NCBI RefSeq assembly: GCF_002111585.1
Contig: NZ_LUTP01000013.1
Location: 1-64,000 of the forward strand
Direction of reading: 5' to 3'
Length of the DNA: 64,000 bases
Origin: Lonsdalea iberica
GTDB lineage: Bacteria > Pseudomonadota > Gammaproteobacteria > Enterobacterales > Enterobacteriaceae
This document shows, one piece after another, positions 1 to 10,343 of this stretch. The translations under genes were made by a program, and so were the position numbers. How positions within the stretch are numbered: position 1 is the first letter of the stretch; each line of letters begins with the position of its first letter. Under the pieces are notes generated by a model. That model was not told the DNA's origin and searched no databases. It was given only the letters and a program-made list of their open reading frames with translations.

Positions 1-112
1 CCAGGGACATAACGTCACGCAATGTCACCACGGAGGCGAATTCTAGAGATTTTACGGCCGAGGTCAATGATTATTTCCCCTACGCGCGTGGGTTTGCTGC
101 AAAAAGCGGCGG

Positions 113-1014
113 TTAATCAACCGGAGCAGGCGCAATACAGGCCTGCAACCAGTCTACGACCACCTGAATCCGCGGGGCCAGGAAGCGTCCGGCCGGGAAT
201 ATGATGTAAAGCGGCATGGGCGGAGGCGGCAGGTCCGGCAGAATCTCCACCAGAGATCCCCGTTCAATAAGCGGTCGAAGACTTATACTCGGCCCTGAAT
301 AATCCCCAAACCGGCCTGAGCGGCGGCGATATACGCATCTACCCCGCTGATGTCCACCCATGTGGGCAGACTGTGCGTAAGCAACTGCCCTTCCTGTACG
401 AACTCGAGGGGATAGCGATGCAGATTGCGCAAAGAAAAATAGCCCACCATCCGGTGACCAGCCAGCTCGGCCAGAGAGGCCGGAATGCCGTGCGCAGCAC
501 AGTAATCCACGGAGGCGCAGGAAAGCTGCGGCAGAGACGGCAGTTGACGGGCGGAGAGCGAATCATCCTCAAGCTGCCATGCCCGCACGACGCAATCCAC
601 CCCCTCGCGCTGGACGTTAATCGCCGCATCGTTGGCGCTTAGCACCAGCCGGATGCCCGGATACTGACGATAAAACGCCGGAAGCGCAGGAATAACCAAG
701 TTACGGGCCATCGAGTGCGGCATATCGATGCGCACCTGCCCGCTGGGCTGCTTCCGCTGTTGGGTGAACATAGCATCGCTTTCATCGAAAGCCGCTAACA
801 GCTGCGTGCAGCGTTGATAATAAAGCCGCCCTTCATCCGTAATGCGAACCTGACGCGTTGTCCGCTCGGCTAACCGGACGCCCAACCGCAACTCCAGTCG
901 TTTCATCGTCTGGCTTACCGTCGCTCGTGGCAGCCCCAAACTCTCGGCCGTGCGGCTGAAGTTTTCCGTTTCTACGATGCGGACGAACACGCGCATCGCC
1001 TGTATGTGATCCAT
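113..1014 (-). pseudogene. LysR-family transcriptional regulator, frameshifted
   Basis: The N-terminal winged helix-turn-helix (about residues 1-60, with FSRTAESLGLPRATVSQTMK as recognition region) and the substrate-binding domain are typical of the CrgA/YafC-like LysR group. The start at 1014 is preferred over 1041 because it gives the usual LysR N-terminus, MDHIQAMRVF. The frame ends prematurely after GLGIIQGRV near 285. The missing C-terminus (SLRPLIERGSLVEILPDL onward) continues in another frame down to 113. Adding one G to the run seen as CCC on the plus strand at 293-295 gives a 300-residue protein, the normal family length. It is divergent from the aldo/keto reductase at 1131, so it probably regulates that gene; this is inferred from position only. 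It is either a true pseudogene or a sequencing error. Confidence 0.85.
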
Positions 1015-1130
1015 GACCCCGCCCGCAGGATTGTTTGACATTTACAAACAGTGTTGCATGAAATGCGTGATTTATCTTCATCAAGCAAACAACCACACTG
1101 GCATTCTTCTTCTCTACCGAGGACGTCAGC

Positions 1131-2126
1131 ATGCAACAGAGAACATTAGGGCCTAAGGGGCCGCAGGTTTCCGCACTGGGACTAGGCTGTATGGGCATGA
1201 GCGATTTTTATTCCACCCATCAGGATGCCGACGAGTCCCTTGCCACCCTGCACCGCTCGCTTGAACTGGGCATCACGCTGCTGGATACCGCCGACATGTA
1301 TGGGCCGTATACCAATGAGCTACTGGTGGGAAAAGCGATCAAGGGTAAACGCGACCGCGTCTTTCTGGCGACCAAGTTCGGGATCGTGCGCGATGCCCTC
1401 AATATGGACGAACGCGGGATCTGCGGCAGACCGGAGTATATACGTCAGTCGGTGGAAGGCAGCCTGAAGCGGCTTGGGGTCGAGACGATCGATCTTTACT
1501 ATCAACACCGGGTCGATCCCACAGTGCCGATTGAAGACACCGTCGGCGCGATGGCTGATCTCGTAAAAGAGGGCAAGATTCGCTTTATCGGATTGAGCGA
1601 AGCTTCCGCCACCACACTCGAGCGCGCGTACCGCGTTCATCCTATCACCGCGCTGCAAAGCGAATATTCGCTATGGACGCGGGATGTCGAAACGGACATT
1701 CTGCCGACCTGCCGCACGCTAGGCGTCGGTTTCGTGCCCTATAGCCCGTTGGGGCGCGGTTTCCTGACCGGCGCAATCCGTGATTTGAAGACGTTGGCTA
1801 ACGACGATTTTCGTCTCAAAAATCCGCGTTTTCAGGCAGATAACTTCACCCGCAACCTGCGTCTGGTCGAACATGTGGAGACATTGGCGAAGGGAAAAGG
1901 CGTGACGCCCGCGCAGCTGGCGCTGGCTTGGGTGCTGGCGCAAGGGGAACATATCGTACCGATCCCCGGCACCAAACAACGCCGCTATCTGGAGGAGAAC
2001 GTCGGCGCGTTGGATGTGACATTGACCGCCGCGGAACTGGCCGCCATCGACACCCTGTTTCCGCTACAGGCCGCCGCGGGCGAGCGCTATGGCGTGGAAG
2101 GTATGAATACCATCAATAACGACTGA
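1131..2126 (+). CDS. aldo/keto reductase family oxidoreductase
   Basis: A 331-residue NADPH-dependent aldo/keto reductase with the (beta/alpha)8-barrel signature. The catalytic Asp and Tyr lie in LLDTADMYG (about residues 50-58), the Lys in ATKFG (about 80) and the His in YYQHRVD (about 122-128). The cofactor-loop motif [15 protein letters not shown] follows, and [13 protein letters not shown] lies near the C-terminus. It resembles the YakC/IolS-like group that reduces aldehydes or small ketones; the substrate is unknown. An SD-like GAGGA lies at about 1118 upstream of the ATG. The gene is divergent from the broken LysR gene with a gap of about 115 bp, a common regulator-target arrangement. 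Confidence 0.9.
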   Translation: MQQRTLGPKGPQVSALGLGCMGMSDFYSTHQDADESLATLHRSLELGITLLDTADMYGPYTNELLVGKAIKGKRDRVFLATKFGIVRDALNMDERGICGRPEYIRQSVEGSLKRLGVETIDLYYQHRVDPTVPIEDTVGAMADLVKEGKIRFIGLSEASATTLERAYRVHPITALQSEYSLWTRDVETDILPTCRTLGVGFVPYSPLGRGFLTGAIRDLKTLANDDFRLKNPRFQADNFTRNLRLVEHVETLAKGKGVTPAQLALAWVLAQGEHIVPIPGTKQRRYLEENVGALDVTLTAAELAAIDTLFPLQAAAGERYGVEGMNTINND

Positions 2127-2148
2127 CTCTCTGCATCCGCAGTCCAAC

Positions 2149-2172
2149 CCCCGCGGCTTTTTGCCGCAGGGG
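2149..2172. terminator. hairpin between convergent aldo/keto reductase and rsmC
   Basis: CCCC-GCGGC, a loop of five T, then GCCGC-A-GGGG, with one bulged A. It sits between two convergent genes and could stop transcription from both sides. No strong T-run follows the stem, so efficiency is uncertain. Confidence 0.55.
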
Positions 2173-2184
2173 AATCATGCCGAT

Positions 2185-3225
2185 TTAAGCGCGCGATTTG
2201 GATTTGGCGCCGCGTCCCATAACCGATTGATACACTCGGAAACGGCCGTTTTGCGCCAGCACTTCGTGGCTGCCGAACGTTTCATCCAACAACGCCGGAT
2301 AGGGCAGGAAGGCGTTGGCGACGATACGCAATTTGCCGCCGATGTTCAGATGCGCCGCCGCGCCGCGGATGAGCGCTTCCGCCGCGTGCAGGCTGGTTTG
2401 CATCCCGTCGTGGAAGGGCGGGTTGGAAATAATCATGTCGAAACGACCGGCAACATCCGAGTAGACGTTACTGGCGATGACGGCGCCTTCCAGCTCGTTA
2501 CGCGCCAGCGTCGCCCGGCTCGCTTCCAGCGCAGCCGCGTTCACATCACTCAGCGTCAGACGGATTTTCGGCGCGCGCTGGGCAAACGCTACGGCCAAAA
2601 CGCCCGCGCCGCAGGCGATATCCAGTACTTTGCCTTTCGAATGCGGTTCCAGCGTGCCGAGCAGGAGCTGGCTGCCGTTATCCAGCCCATCGCGGCTAAA
2701 CACGCCCGGCAACGTACATACCGGTACGCCGTCAACATCATATTCATGCCACCAGCGCGCCAGATCAAAGGCCGGCGTCTGTTCCAGACGGCCGTGATAC
2801 AAACCACAGCGACGCGCACTGTCGATTTTGGTCAGCGCCGTCAGGTCCGCCAGCAGCGTCTCCGCGCTGCGTACGCCGCTGCGGTTCTCGCCCACCACGA
2901 AAATGTCGCAGCCGACGGGCAACAACGACAGCAGGTTGGTCAGCTGGAACTGGGCTTCCTGTTTGCTTTTCGGCCAGTAGTAAATCAGGGTGTCACAGCC
3001 CGCTACCATGTCAGCATCGGCCAGCAGGGCGAAATGTGCCGCATCGCCCATCGTCCGGTTCAACTGCTGCCAGTGGTGGTACTGCATCGTGTGCACGCGG
3101 ACGTCTTCCGCCTCAAACTGGGCGGGCAAGGTATCTTGCAAATCACCGGCAAACAGCACTCGGCGGGTGGAAAAATCATCGCTGTGACGCAGTATCACTT
3201 CACTGGCGGGGGTAAATGCGGACAT
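2185..3225 (-). CDS. rsmC: 16S rRNA (guanine-1207-N2)-methyltransferase
   Basis: A 346-residue SAM-dependent methyltransferase matching RsmC, which methylates G1207 of 16S rRNA in the assembled 30S subunit. The N-terminal half is the degenerate pseudo-methyltransferase domain that aids folding. The C-terminal half carries the SAM-binding [16 protein letters not shown] (about residues 199-214) and the catalytic ISNPPFHDG (about 264-272). It is divergent from holD, as in E. coli (rsmC-holD-rimI). A GGAG lies upstream of the ATG. Confidence 0.96.
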   Translation of the reverse strand: MSAFTPASEVILRHSDDFSTRRVLFAGDLQDTLPAQFEAEDVRVHTMQYHHWQQLNRTMGDAAHFALLADADMVAGCDTLIYYWPKSKQEAQFQLTNLLSLLPVGCDIFVVGENRSGVRSAETLLADLTALTKIDSARRCGLYHGRLEQTPAFDLARWWHEYDVDGVPVCTLPGVFSRDGLDNGSQLLLGTLEPHSKGKVLDIACGAGVLAVAFAQRAPKIRLTLSDVNAAALEASRATLARNELEGAVIASNVYSDVAGRFDMIISNPPFHDGMQTSLHAAEALIRGAAAHLNIGGKLRIVANAFLPYPALLDETFGSHEVLAQNGRFRVYQSVMGRGAKSKSRA

Positions 3226-3337
3226 CAGGCTTCAAACTCCTCAATTAACTGAGCGACGATTATAGAGGTTTGTTGCCGCATGTTCGATGGGTTTGCTAGC
3301 ATAGCGGCGCATACTCGCGCTCCGGACAAGGTAAGGC

Positions 3338-3775
3338 ATGACATCACATCGGGACAGGCTGCTACAGCAATTGGGCATGACGCAGTGGACATTGCGCCGC
3401 CCCGCCGCGCTGAAGGGCGAAATCGCCATCAGCTTGCCGTCGACAGTACGCCTGCTGATCGTCGCCGATCCGCTCCCTGCGATCGATGAACCGCTATTGC
3501 AGGATGTGCTCAGAAGTCTGCAATTGACCCCCGAACAGATCTATAGCCTGCTGCCGCAGCAGGTGGAAATGTTGCCGGACACCCGCGATTGCCCGGCCTG
3601 GTGGCTGGGCGCCACTCCCATGCAGCCGCCGCAAGGCGTGCAGCTTACCAGCCCGGCGTTGTCCGAGCTTGACCATAACCCGGACGCCAAGCGCGCGCTG
3701 TGGCGGCAAATTTGTCAATATGAACACGATCTCTACCCTGACCTCCGCCGATCTGACGACCGCCTTTCAGATTGA
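3338..3775 (+). CDS. holD: DNA polymerase III subunit psi
   Basis: A 145-residue HolD. The psi subunit, with chi, links the clamp-loader complex to SSB at the replication fork. The N-terminal RDRLLQQLGMTQWTLRRP matches the chi-binding segment. The 3' end overlaps the rimI start by 56 bp, as in E. coli, implying coupled translation. The C-terminus runs a few residues beyond the E. coli protein. Confidence 0.95.
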   Translation: MTSHRDRLLQQLGMTQWTLRRPAALKGEIAISLPSTVRLLIVADPLPAIDEPLLQDVLRSLQLTPEQIYSLLPQQVEMLPDTRDCPAWWLGATPMQPPQGVQLTSPALSELDHNPDAKRALWRQICQYEHDLYPDLRRSDDRLSD

Positions 3776-4163
3776 GCGCCTGAGCCACGCCTTTCCGTGG
3801 ACGGAAAAAACCTTTCTCAGCAACCAGGGCGAACGCTATTTCAACCTGAAACTGAGCCATGGCGAGCAGATGGTCGCCTTCGCGATAACGCAGATCGTGC
3901 TGGATGAAGCCACGCTGTTCAACATTGCGGTGCATCCCGAGCATCAGCGTCGCGGCTACGGTCGGGCGCTGATGGAACACCTGATCGCCGAGATGGAGCA
4001 ACGCGGCATTCTGACGCTGTGGCTCGAAGTTCGCGCGTCGAATCAACGCGCTATCGCGTTATATGAGTTTTTGGGTTTTAATGAGGTTTCCATCAGGCGG
4101 AATTACTATCCCTCGGCAGAAGGTCGCGAAGACGCCATCATGATGGCCCTGCCGCTGGGATAA
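3720..4163 (+). CDS. rimI: ribosomal protein S18 alanine N-acetyltransferase
   Basis: A 147-residue GNAT-family enzyme that acetylates the N-terminal Ala of ribosomal protein S18. The acetyl-CoA binding motif VHPEHQRRGYGRALM is near residue 65, and the typical ALYEFLGF and RRNYY motifs lie near the C-terminus. The start at 3720 (MNTISTL) matches the E. coli protein. An upstream in-frame codon at 3669 is inside holD and unlikely. In E. coli yjjG and prfC come next; here an iron-signalling cluster follows instead. Confidence 0.96.
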   Translation: MNTISTLTSADLTTAFQIERLSHAFPWTEKTFLSNQGERYFNLKLSHGEQMVAFAITQIVLDEATLFNIAVHPEHQRRGYGRALMEHLIAEMEQRGILTLWLEVRASNQRAIALYEFLGFNEVSIRRNYYPSAEGREDAIMMALPLG

Positions 4164-4223
4164 TCGCTGTCAGACACTTTCTGGCGGGCGAGTAGCGAAT
4201 TCTTCCCATCTTGGCATAAAAAT

Positions 4224-4242
4224 TGAAATGGAAATTATTCTC
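4224..4242 (-). promoter_or_regulatory. candidate Fur box upstream of the FecI-like sigma gene
   Basis: Read on the minus strand, GAGAATAATTTCCATTTCA matches the 19-bp Fur consensus at about 11 of 19 positions. It lies about 57 bp before the start of the FecI-like gene. Such sites are the usual iron control point of fecIR-type operons. The match is by eye only. Confidence 0.5.
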
Positions 4243-4298
4243 AATTAGAATGCCGGCCTCTTTTTATATTCAGGGACTGAAGGAACTCGATATTCATT

Positions 4299-4841
4299 AT
4301 GTCTGCGGTTAACGTACCGACCTCGCCCGATTTTTGCCAGCTCTACCAGCAGCACCACGGCTGGTTGCAGAGCCTGCTGCGTAAACGCCTGGGAAACCGG
4401 TGCGACGCATCCGATCTGGCGCAGGAGGTTTTTCTGCAGTTACTGATGAAGCCCCGCGAGTTCGACAGTCACCACGGCACCCGCGCTTATTTGAGCGTCA
4501 TGGCGCAGGGGATGTGCGTCGACCTCTGGCGACGCAAGGCGTTGGAACAAGCCTGGCTGGAGTCCTTGCAGCATCATGCGTCGGACGCCTCCCTGTCGGC
4601 CGAACAGCACTCCATCGTGCTGGAAACACTGTTTCAAGTGGACAGCATGCTACGCCATCTCCCTGAAAAAACGCGTTCGGCATTCGTGATGTCGCAAATT
4701 CAGGGGATGACCTACGCGCAAATCGCCTCCGTGCTGCATGTGTCTGAACGTATGGTGAAAAAGTATATGGCGCAGGCCATGCTGCACTGCATTCTTCTCG
4801 AAACAGACGCCGCCGCCGCGCCGCCGCCCCGGCGCAGCTGA
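4299..4841 (+). CDS. FecI-like ECF sigma factor (iron-starvation type)
   Basis: A 180-residue extracytoplasmic-function sigma factor. Region 2 spans about residues 12-80 (DASDLAQEVFLQLL, then the DLWRRKALE stretch). Region 4 has the helix-turn-helix MTYAQIASVLHVSERMVKKY (about 143-162). Factors of this family direct RNA polymerase to the promoter of a cognate TonB-dependent receptor. They are held by a FecR-like membrane protein until the receptor binds its siderophore. Here the FecR-like gene and an STN-domain receptor follow directly. A candidate Fur box lies upstream. The C-terminus is Ala/Pro-rich. Confidence 0.9.
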   Translation: MSAVNVPTSPDFCQLYQQHHGWLQSLLRKRLGNRCDASDLAQEVFLQLLMKPREFDSHHGTRAYLSVMAQGMCVDLWRRKALEQAWLESLQHHASDASLSAEQHSIVLETLFQVDSMLRHLPEKTRSAFVMSQIQGMTYAQIASVLHVSERMVKKYMAQAMLHCILLETDAAAAPPPRRS

Positions 4842-4861
4842 GTCAGTCAGGTCGATTCCCC

Positions 4862-5850
4862 ATGCCCTTCTCCCCTTCCCCGCCGCCCAAGCCCGGCTTC
4901 GAGTCTCTGCAAGAGGCGGCGGACTGGTATGCGCAATTATTGGAGGAGGACGGGGAGCACAGTGAGCTGCGCCAACGCTGGCAGAGGTGGCTGGATGAAA
5001 GCGCCGAGCATCGGGAAGCCTGGATCTACGTGCAGACAATTAGCCAGCGCTTTCAGCCGCTGCGGGGCGAACTGCACCAGCCGAGCGCGGAGGCTCTCCT
5101 GCGCTCGCCGCGCGTCAGCCGCCGCCGAGCGCTCAAGCTGACGGCGCTGCTGACGTCCGGCGCGCTGTTGTCCTGGTTGGGCTACCGCTATACCCCGCTG
5201 CGCGAGTCGCTGCTGGCGATGACCGCCGACAATCGCACCGTGCTGGTGAGATTAAATCCATGACGCTGACCGATGGTTCGCGTATTTGGCTGGATACCGC
5301 CAGCGCCATGGATATTCGCTATACGGCAGCGGAGCGGCAGTTGATTCTGCGCGCTGGCCAGATATTCATCGCCACCGCGCCTGACCCCCTGCGGCCTTTT
5401 ATGGTCGTCAGCGAACAAGGCAGGATGCAGGCGCTGGGCACACGCTTCAGCGTCTGCCAGCAGGACGAGAGCACGCAGCTCAACGTCTACGACGGCATCG
5501 TCGCCGTCACGCCCCGACAAGACGGCGCCGCGCGCCGCGTCAACGCTGGTCAGCAATGGCGTTTCACCGCCGACGGTCTGGGAACGCTCGATCGTTTGGA
5601 CAGCGTCGATGCCGACTGGCGACGGGGTAAATTAAGCGCCGACGATACCCCGCTTGGCGAAGTGATCGCCCGTCTGTCGCGCTACAGACGCGGCTATTTG
5701 TCTTGCGATCCGGATATCGCCGCGCTCCGGCTGGTGGGAACCTTCCCGCTGGACGACACCGACAAGGCGCTGGATATGATGTCCCGGGCGCTGCCGATCC
5801 GCATTCATCGACGTTTGTCCTGGTGGGTGACGGTAGAAAAAAAAGTTTAG
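4862..5850 (+). pseudogene. FecR-like anti-sigma regulator, frameshifted
   Basis: The N-terminal part (4862-5263, 133 aa) has the cytoplasmic DUF4880-type domain (ESLQEAADWYAQLL, then HREAWIYVQTI) and one membrane helix (ALKLTALLTSGALLSWLGY, about residues 89-107). The periplasmic FecR domain (5260-5850) continues in another frame with MTLTDGSRIWLDTASA and the C-terminal STN-like segment. Family members read R-T-x-x-G-E just before LxDGS. Adding one G to the GG at 5245-5246 gives RTVLGEIKSMTLTDGSRIWL and a 329-residue protein, the normal FecR length. As written, the two pieces overlap by ATGA, so a genuinely split protein is possible but less likely. Confidence 0.85.
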
Positions 5851-5948
5851 CGATCGCTTCCGTTTTGGTTCCCTTTTTAACCGCTCGTTCGATTCAGTAT
5901 AAAAACAGGTTTTATTTCTTTTGACTCTGGGTATTAAAGGCTATTCCT

Positions 5949-8374
5949 ATGTTATTCACCGCACCACCTCGCGCTCTCCGGCCGTTGGCTCTGGCCGCCC
6001 GTCTTGTTGTTCTGGGCTCACCGGCTCTCGTTCTACCTACTGCGCCTGCCAATGCGGCGGAAAACGCCGCCGTGCAGCACTATGCCATTGCCGCGGGTTC
6101 GCTAAGCGAACAGCTTAATCAGTTCGCGCGCCAGTCCGGCATCGATCTCGCGGCCGATGCTGCGCTGACCCAAGGTCTGAACGGCTCCGCCCTGAACGGC
6201 GATTATGGCGTGGAGAACGGTCTGACGACGCTGCTGCAAAGCCACGGTCTGCAGGCGGTGAAACAGGCGGACGGCAGCTTCCTGCTGCAAAAAACGCCGA
6301 CAGAGGACGAATTGGTCGTCGTGGCGCAGGTGAACCATCAGGGGATGACGGAAGGCACCGGTTCCTACACCACTCGCAGTATGAGTACGGCGACAGAATT
6401 GGCCCTTTCGCCAAGAGAAACGCCCCAGTCGGTCAGCGTGGTCACCCGCCAACGGATGAACGCGCAGCACATGACCTCGCTGGATGAAGCCATGGGCCAA
6501 ACCACTGGCGTTAATGTGGTGAATAATAGTTCCTATCAGGTGCAATTTCAGTCACGTGGCTTCACGATGGACAACATCAAAGAAGACGGTGCAAATTCCT
6601 CCTCCCAGAACAGCGTATCTGGCATGGGATATTCCGAGGCGGCCTCCGAATCGCCCGATCTGGCGATCTACGATCACGTCGAGGTCTTGCGCGGCGCTTC
6701 CGGCCTGACGCAAGGCAATGGAGAACCGGGCGGCACCGTTAACCTGGTGCGTAAAAAGCCACTTACAACTTTCAGGGTTACGTCAGCGCGGGCGCGGGTT
6801 CCTGGGACAATTATCGCAATGAAATCGACGTTTCCGGTCCTCTGAACGACGATGCCACTTTACGCGGGCGCTTTGTCGGCGTTTATCAGGACAAGCAAAG
6901 TTCGGTGGACTATGTCGATAGCGACCGCAGCGTGCTATATGGGACGCTAGCCTGGGATATCACCCCGGATACGACACTGACGACCGGCGTCAATTGGCAG
7001 AAAACCCATACGGTGCCCGATCTGTACGGCATCCCGATGAGCAGCGACGGCAGCAGTCTCGGTCTTTCACACTCGACGTTCCTCGGCGCGAGCTGGAACC
7101 GCATCGAGTTTGATAAAATCAATCCCTTCATCGAATTTGAGCATAAATTCGAAAATGATTGGGCGCTGAAAAGCACACTGAATTACACACACGCCGAGGC
7201 AACAAGCAAAACTATCGGGATCTACGGCAGCGTATCGCCGAAACTCAATAACGCCCTCCAGCGTGATAATCAGTCCGACCAATGGAGCTATAACCTCAAT
7301 CTAAAAGGACCTTTCGAATTGCTGGGCCGCTCCCACGAACTGGTGATCGGCGGCGAGTATCAGAAAGAAAACTTTGACAACCTCTATGGTCGAATCCTTA
7401 AAAACGACGCGGTCAATATTTACCGCTGGAACGCCAGCGAACTGGCCGAGCCTGAATGGCCGGACTACACCAATCGCTATCGCTATAACCTCTACCAACG
7501 TGCATTGTTCGCCACGACCCGACTGGAGTTGGCGGATCGCTGGAAGCTCATTCTGGGCAGCCGCTATAGCGCCTACAGCTATGACATGTACTCCACGAAT
7601 CGTACTACTGACGTCACCAATCACAGCAGCGGTTACAAGGTACGCGACAAACTGATCCCCTTCGGGGGGCTGCTGTGGGACTTCAGCGATCATTACACCT
7701 GGTATGCCAGCTACAGCGATATATTCAAACCTCAGGAAGATATTGATCGCTCAGGTAATATGCTGCCTGCGGTGACAGGGAAAAACTACGAAACGGGGAT
7801 CAAGGGCGAGTTCTTCGACGGTGATCTGAACACGTCTGTCGCGCTCTATCGCATCATTCAAGCGAATCGCGCCGTGGAGGACACTAACTGCCTCACCAGC
7901 GAGTACTGCTATCGTTCACAAGGTAAAGTACGCAGTCAGGGGGTAGAACTGGAAGCCTCAGGCAAGCTGGCGGAAGGATGGCAGCTATTCGCAGGCTACA
8001 CGCTGACCAACACCAAATACCTTGAAGGCGAAGAGGGCGAAAAAGGGCAGACTTACAACCGCTATACGCCGCAGCATATGTTCAAACTGTACAGCAGCTA
8101 CACGCTGCCAGGCCGCCTCAACCAGTGGAGCGTCGGCGTTGGGATGACCGCGCAAACCGACACCAGTTCCAACTACGATATCCATCAAGGCGGTTACACG
8201 CTGTATAACGCCAACGTCAGCTATCAGTACAACAAGCACCTCAGCTTTAACCTGGTGGGCAACAACCTGACGAATAAAGAGTATTACCGGACACTGAATA
8301 ACCGCATTATCAACGGGAACAACTACTACGGCGATCCGCGTAACTTCATGCTGACGGCGAAGTGGGACTTCTGA
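5949..8374 (+). pseudogene. TonB-dependent siderophore receptor with STN signalling domain, frameshifted
   Basis: An outer-membrane siderophore receptor of the FecA/FpvA/FoxA transducer type. It has a signal peptide (to about ANA, residue 36) and an STN domain (about 45-110) that contacts the FecR-like protein. A TonB-box-like DELVVVAQ follows near 118, then a plug domain (SPRETPQSVSVVTRQRM to VEVLRGASGLTQGNGEPGG). The beta-barrel ends in the classical aromatic terminus TAKWDF. The frame breaks after VNLVRKKP. The barrel continues as YNFQGYVSAGAGSWDNY and onward when one C is added at 6759-6760, giving 808 residues. The ligand cannot be read from sequence. It lies in one cluster with the sigma and anti-sigma genes and the YddA-like transporter. 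Confidence 0.88.
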
Positions 8375-8410
8375 TGACCTTGATGACTCACTCTTTTAAC
8401 GTGCTACGCC

Positions 8411-10084
8411 ATGCAGACGCTTAAGCGCTTTTATCAACTGGTCGCGCCGCTGTGGTTATCGGCGCAGGCCATCGTCTTGTGGCTGCTATTGCTGGTCGTG
8501 ATTGCGCTGACGCTGTCCGTCGTGGGCATCAGCGTGCTCTACAACAACTGGAGCAAGGACTTTTACGATGCGCTGGCGGACTTCTTCCAGCACGCTTCGG
8601 TGGCCGATCTGATTTGGCGCTATCTTGGGTATACCGCGCTGTTCGTCCTGGTGATTATCAGCGGCAACTGGCTGAAAAAAGCGCTGATCTTGCGTTGGCG
8701 CGACATGATGACCCAACACTACGAAACACAGTGGCTACGGGATCACGCGCATTATCGACTGCAACAGGATCCCTCGGGCACGCCGGATAACCCGGACCAA
8801 CGTATTGCCGAAGATATCCGCCTGCTATGCGAGCAAAGTCTGGAACTGCTGCTATCGCTGCTGAAAAACGTGGTCGGCCTGCTGTCCTTTATCGCCATCC
8901 TGTGGGGCATTTCCGGGGTACAGACATTCACGATCGGCGGGCATACCGTCACGATCCACGGTTATCTGGTGTGGATTGCGCTGATCTACGCCCTAGTCGG
9001 CAGCATTCTTACCCACGCACTCGGCTTTCCCCTGCATCGCACCAACCATCAGATGCAGAAGGTCGAGGCCGACTATCGCGCCAGCCTGATCCGGGTCAAC
9101 AGCCATAGCGAACAAATTGCTTTTTATCAGGGTGATGCCATCGAAAACAGGCGGCTTCGCGATCGTTTCCGCGCCGTGCTCGCCACCGGCTACCGTCTGA
9201 TGGGGCAAGAGTTTCGATTGGAAAGCTTTACGGTCAGCTATTTTCGTTTCAGCCTGATCGTGCCGGTTTTCGCTGTGCTGCCGCTGTATCTCGCCCATAA
9301 GGTCTCGTTGGGCGCGATCATGCAGGCCAAAACCGCCTTCGGCTACGTGCTGGACGCCTTCGGCTGGTTCGTGGACAGTTATCGCCAGTTAGCGCGGTGG
9401 TCCGCCACGATCGAACGTCTCTGGCAGTTGCAACAGCGGTTGGCGGCGCTGCCGCCAGCGACCACGCGCATGCCTCAGGGCGAAGCGCTGCAAATTCACC
9501 AGTTGACCGTGCTGCGGCCACAGGGCCGGGCGCTGCTCGCCCCCTGCTCCGCACGGGTGAAACCGGGCGAGTGGTGTAGCCTGCAAGGCGCCAGCGGGAT
9601 TGGCAAAACCACGCTATTACGGGCGCTGGCCGGACTGTGGCCTTATACGACCGGACGCTGGTATCTGCCAGCTGGACGCGTGCTGTTTCTGCCGCAGAAA
9701 CCCTATCTGCCACAGGGTACGCTGCGGCAAGCATTGACCTATCCGCAAACAAAAGAGTTCAGCGACACGGTGTTGCAAGACGCGCTGGTCGATATGCATC
9801 TGGGGCATTTGAGCACAGAGCTGGATACTGATGAACCTTGGGCGCAACGGCTGTCCGGCGGCGAGCAACAGCGGCTTTCGCTCATCCGGGCGATCCTGAT
9901 GAAACCGACGCTGCTGTGTCTGGATGAGGCGACCAGTCAGTTGGATGAGGAGACAGCAATTGAGGTGATGAAACGGCTGCGCCGACAGTTGCCGGGCACC
10001 ATTGTGCTCTCCGTCACGCATCAGTCGGTGCTTAATCCGCTGTTCGAAACTCAGATCCATCTTCAACCCGCGTCACAACCGTAA
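8411..10084 (+). CDS. YddA-like ABC transporter (fused permease and ATPase)
   Basis: A 557-residue half-transporter. The membrane domain (about residues 1-330, SbmA/BacA-type ABC_membrane_2) has about five to six hydrophobic segments and the LLYNNWSKDFYDAL-like amphipathic stretch. The C-terminal ATPase has Walker A GASGIGKTT (about 394-402), signature LSGGEQQR (about 480), Walker B LLCLDEAT (about 500) and the switch His in SVTHQ (about 535). In E. coli yddA also lies beside a TonB-dependent receptor gene (yddB), so the pairing is recurrent. Direction and substrate are unknown. A role in handling a siderophore or peptide taken up by the receptor is inferred from context only. It starts 37 bp after the receptor and is probably co-transcribed. 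Confidence 0.87.
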   Translation: MQTLKRFYQLVAPLWLSAQAIVLWLLLLVVIALTLSVVGISVLYNNWSKDFYDALADFFQHASVADLIWRYLGYTALFVLVIISGNWLKKALILRWRDMMTQHYETQWLRDHAHYRLQQDPSGTPDNPDQRIAEDIRLLCEQSLELLLSLLKNVVGLLSFIAILWGISGVQTFTIGGHTVTIHGYLVWIALIYALVGSILTHALGFPLHRTNHQMQKVEADYRASLIRVNSHSEQIAFYQGDAIENRRLRDRFRAVLATGYRLMGQEFRLESFTVSYFRFSLIVPVFAVLPLYLAHKVSLGAIMQAKTAFGYVLDAFGWFVDSYRQLARWSATIERLWQLQQRLAALPPATTRMPQGEALQIHQLTVLRPQGRALLAPCSARVKPGEWCSLQGASGIGKTTLLRALAGLWPYTTGRWYLPAGRVLFLPQKPYLPQGTLRQALTYPQTKEFSDTVLQDALVDMHLGHLSTELDTDEPWAQRLSGGEQQRLSLIRAILMKPTLLCLDEATSQLDEETAIEVMKRLRRQLPGTIVLSVTHQSVLNPLFETQIHLQPASQP

Positions 10085-10093
10085 CCTGGTGAA

Positions 10094-10120
10094 GCCGGAT
10101 AGCGATGCCAGCTATCCGGC
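10094..10120. terminator. perfect hairpin after the YddA-like gene
   Basis: GCCGGATAGC, a 7-nt loop, then GCTATCCGGC: a perfect 10-bp stem 10 bp downstream of the transporter stop. No T-run follows, so it could be a 3'-end stabiliser rather than an intrinsic terminator. The rest of 10121-10343 shows no convincing gene. Confidence 0.45.
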
Positions 10121-10343
10121 CGACGGTGCCCAACGCCAGTCCTCCGCGTTTGACCCCAACGAGTCAACCGTCTCGCCTTACCCCCCATCCAACGATAGAT
10201 TTTCTGCGTGCAGGCTTTCATAATCGGCAAATCAATCATCATGCTTCGCCAGGGAAAGATCGTGTAATTCGCGGTCCAATCCCAGCATTCATGCACCCTT
10301 GCCGTTAGGTATGCCCGGCAGCTTTTCTCCAGGAAACAAAGCT

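Noticed and set aside
2161-3252. 363-codon plus-strand open frame opposite rsmC
   Set aside because: It is an antisense shadow of rsmC, which has clear family motifs; the translation has no recognisable domain.
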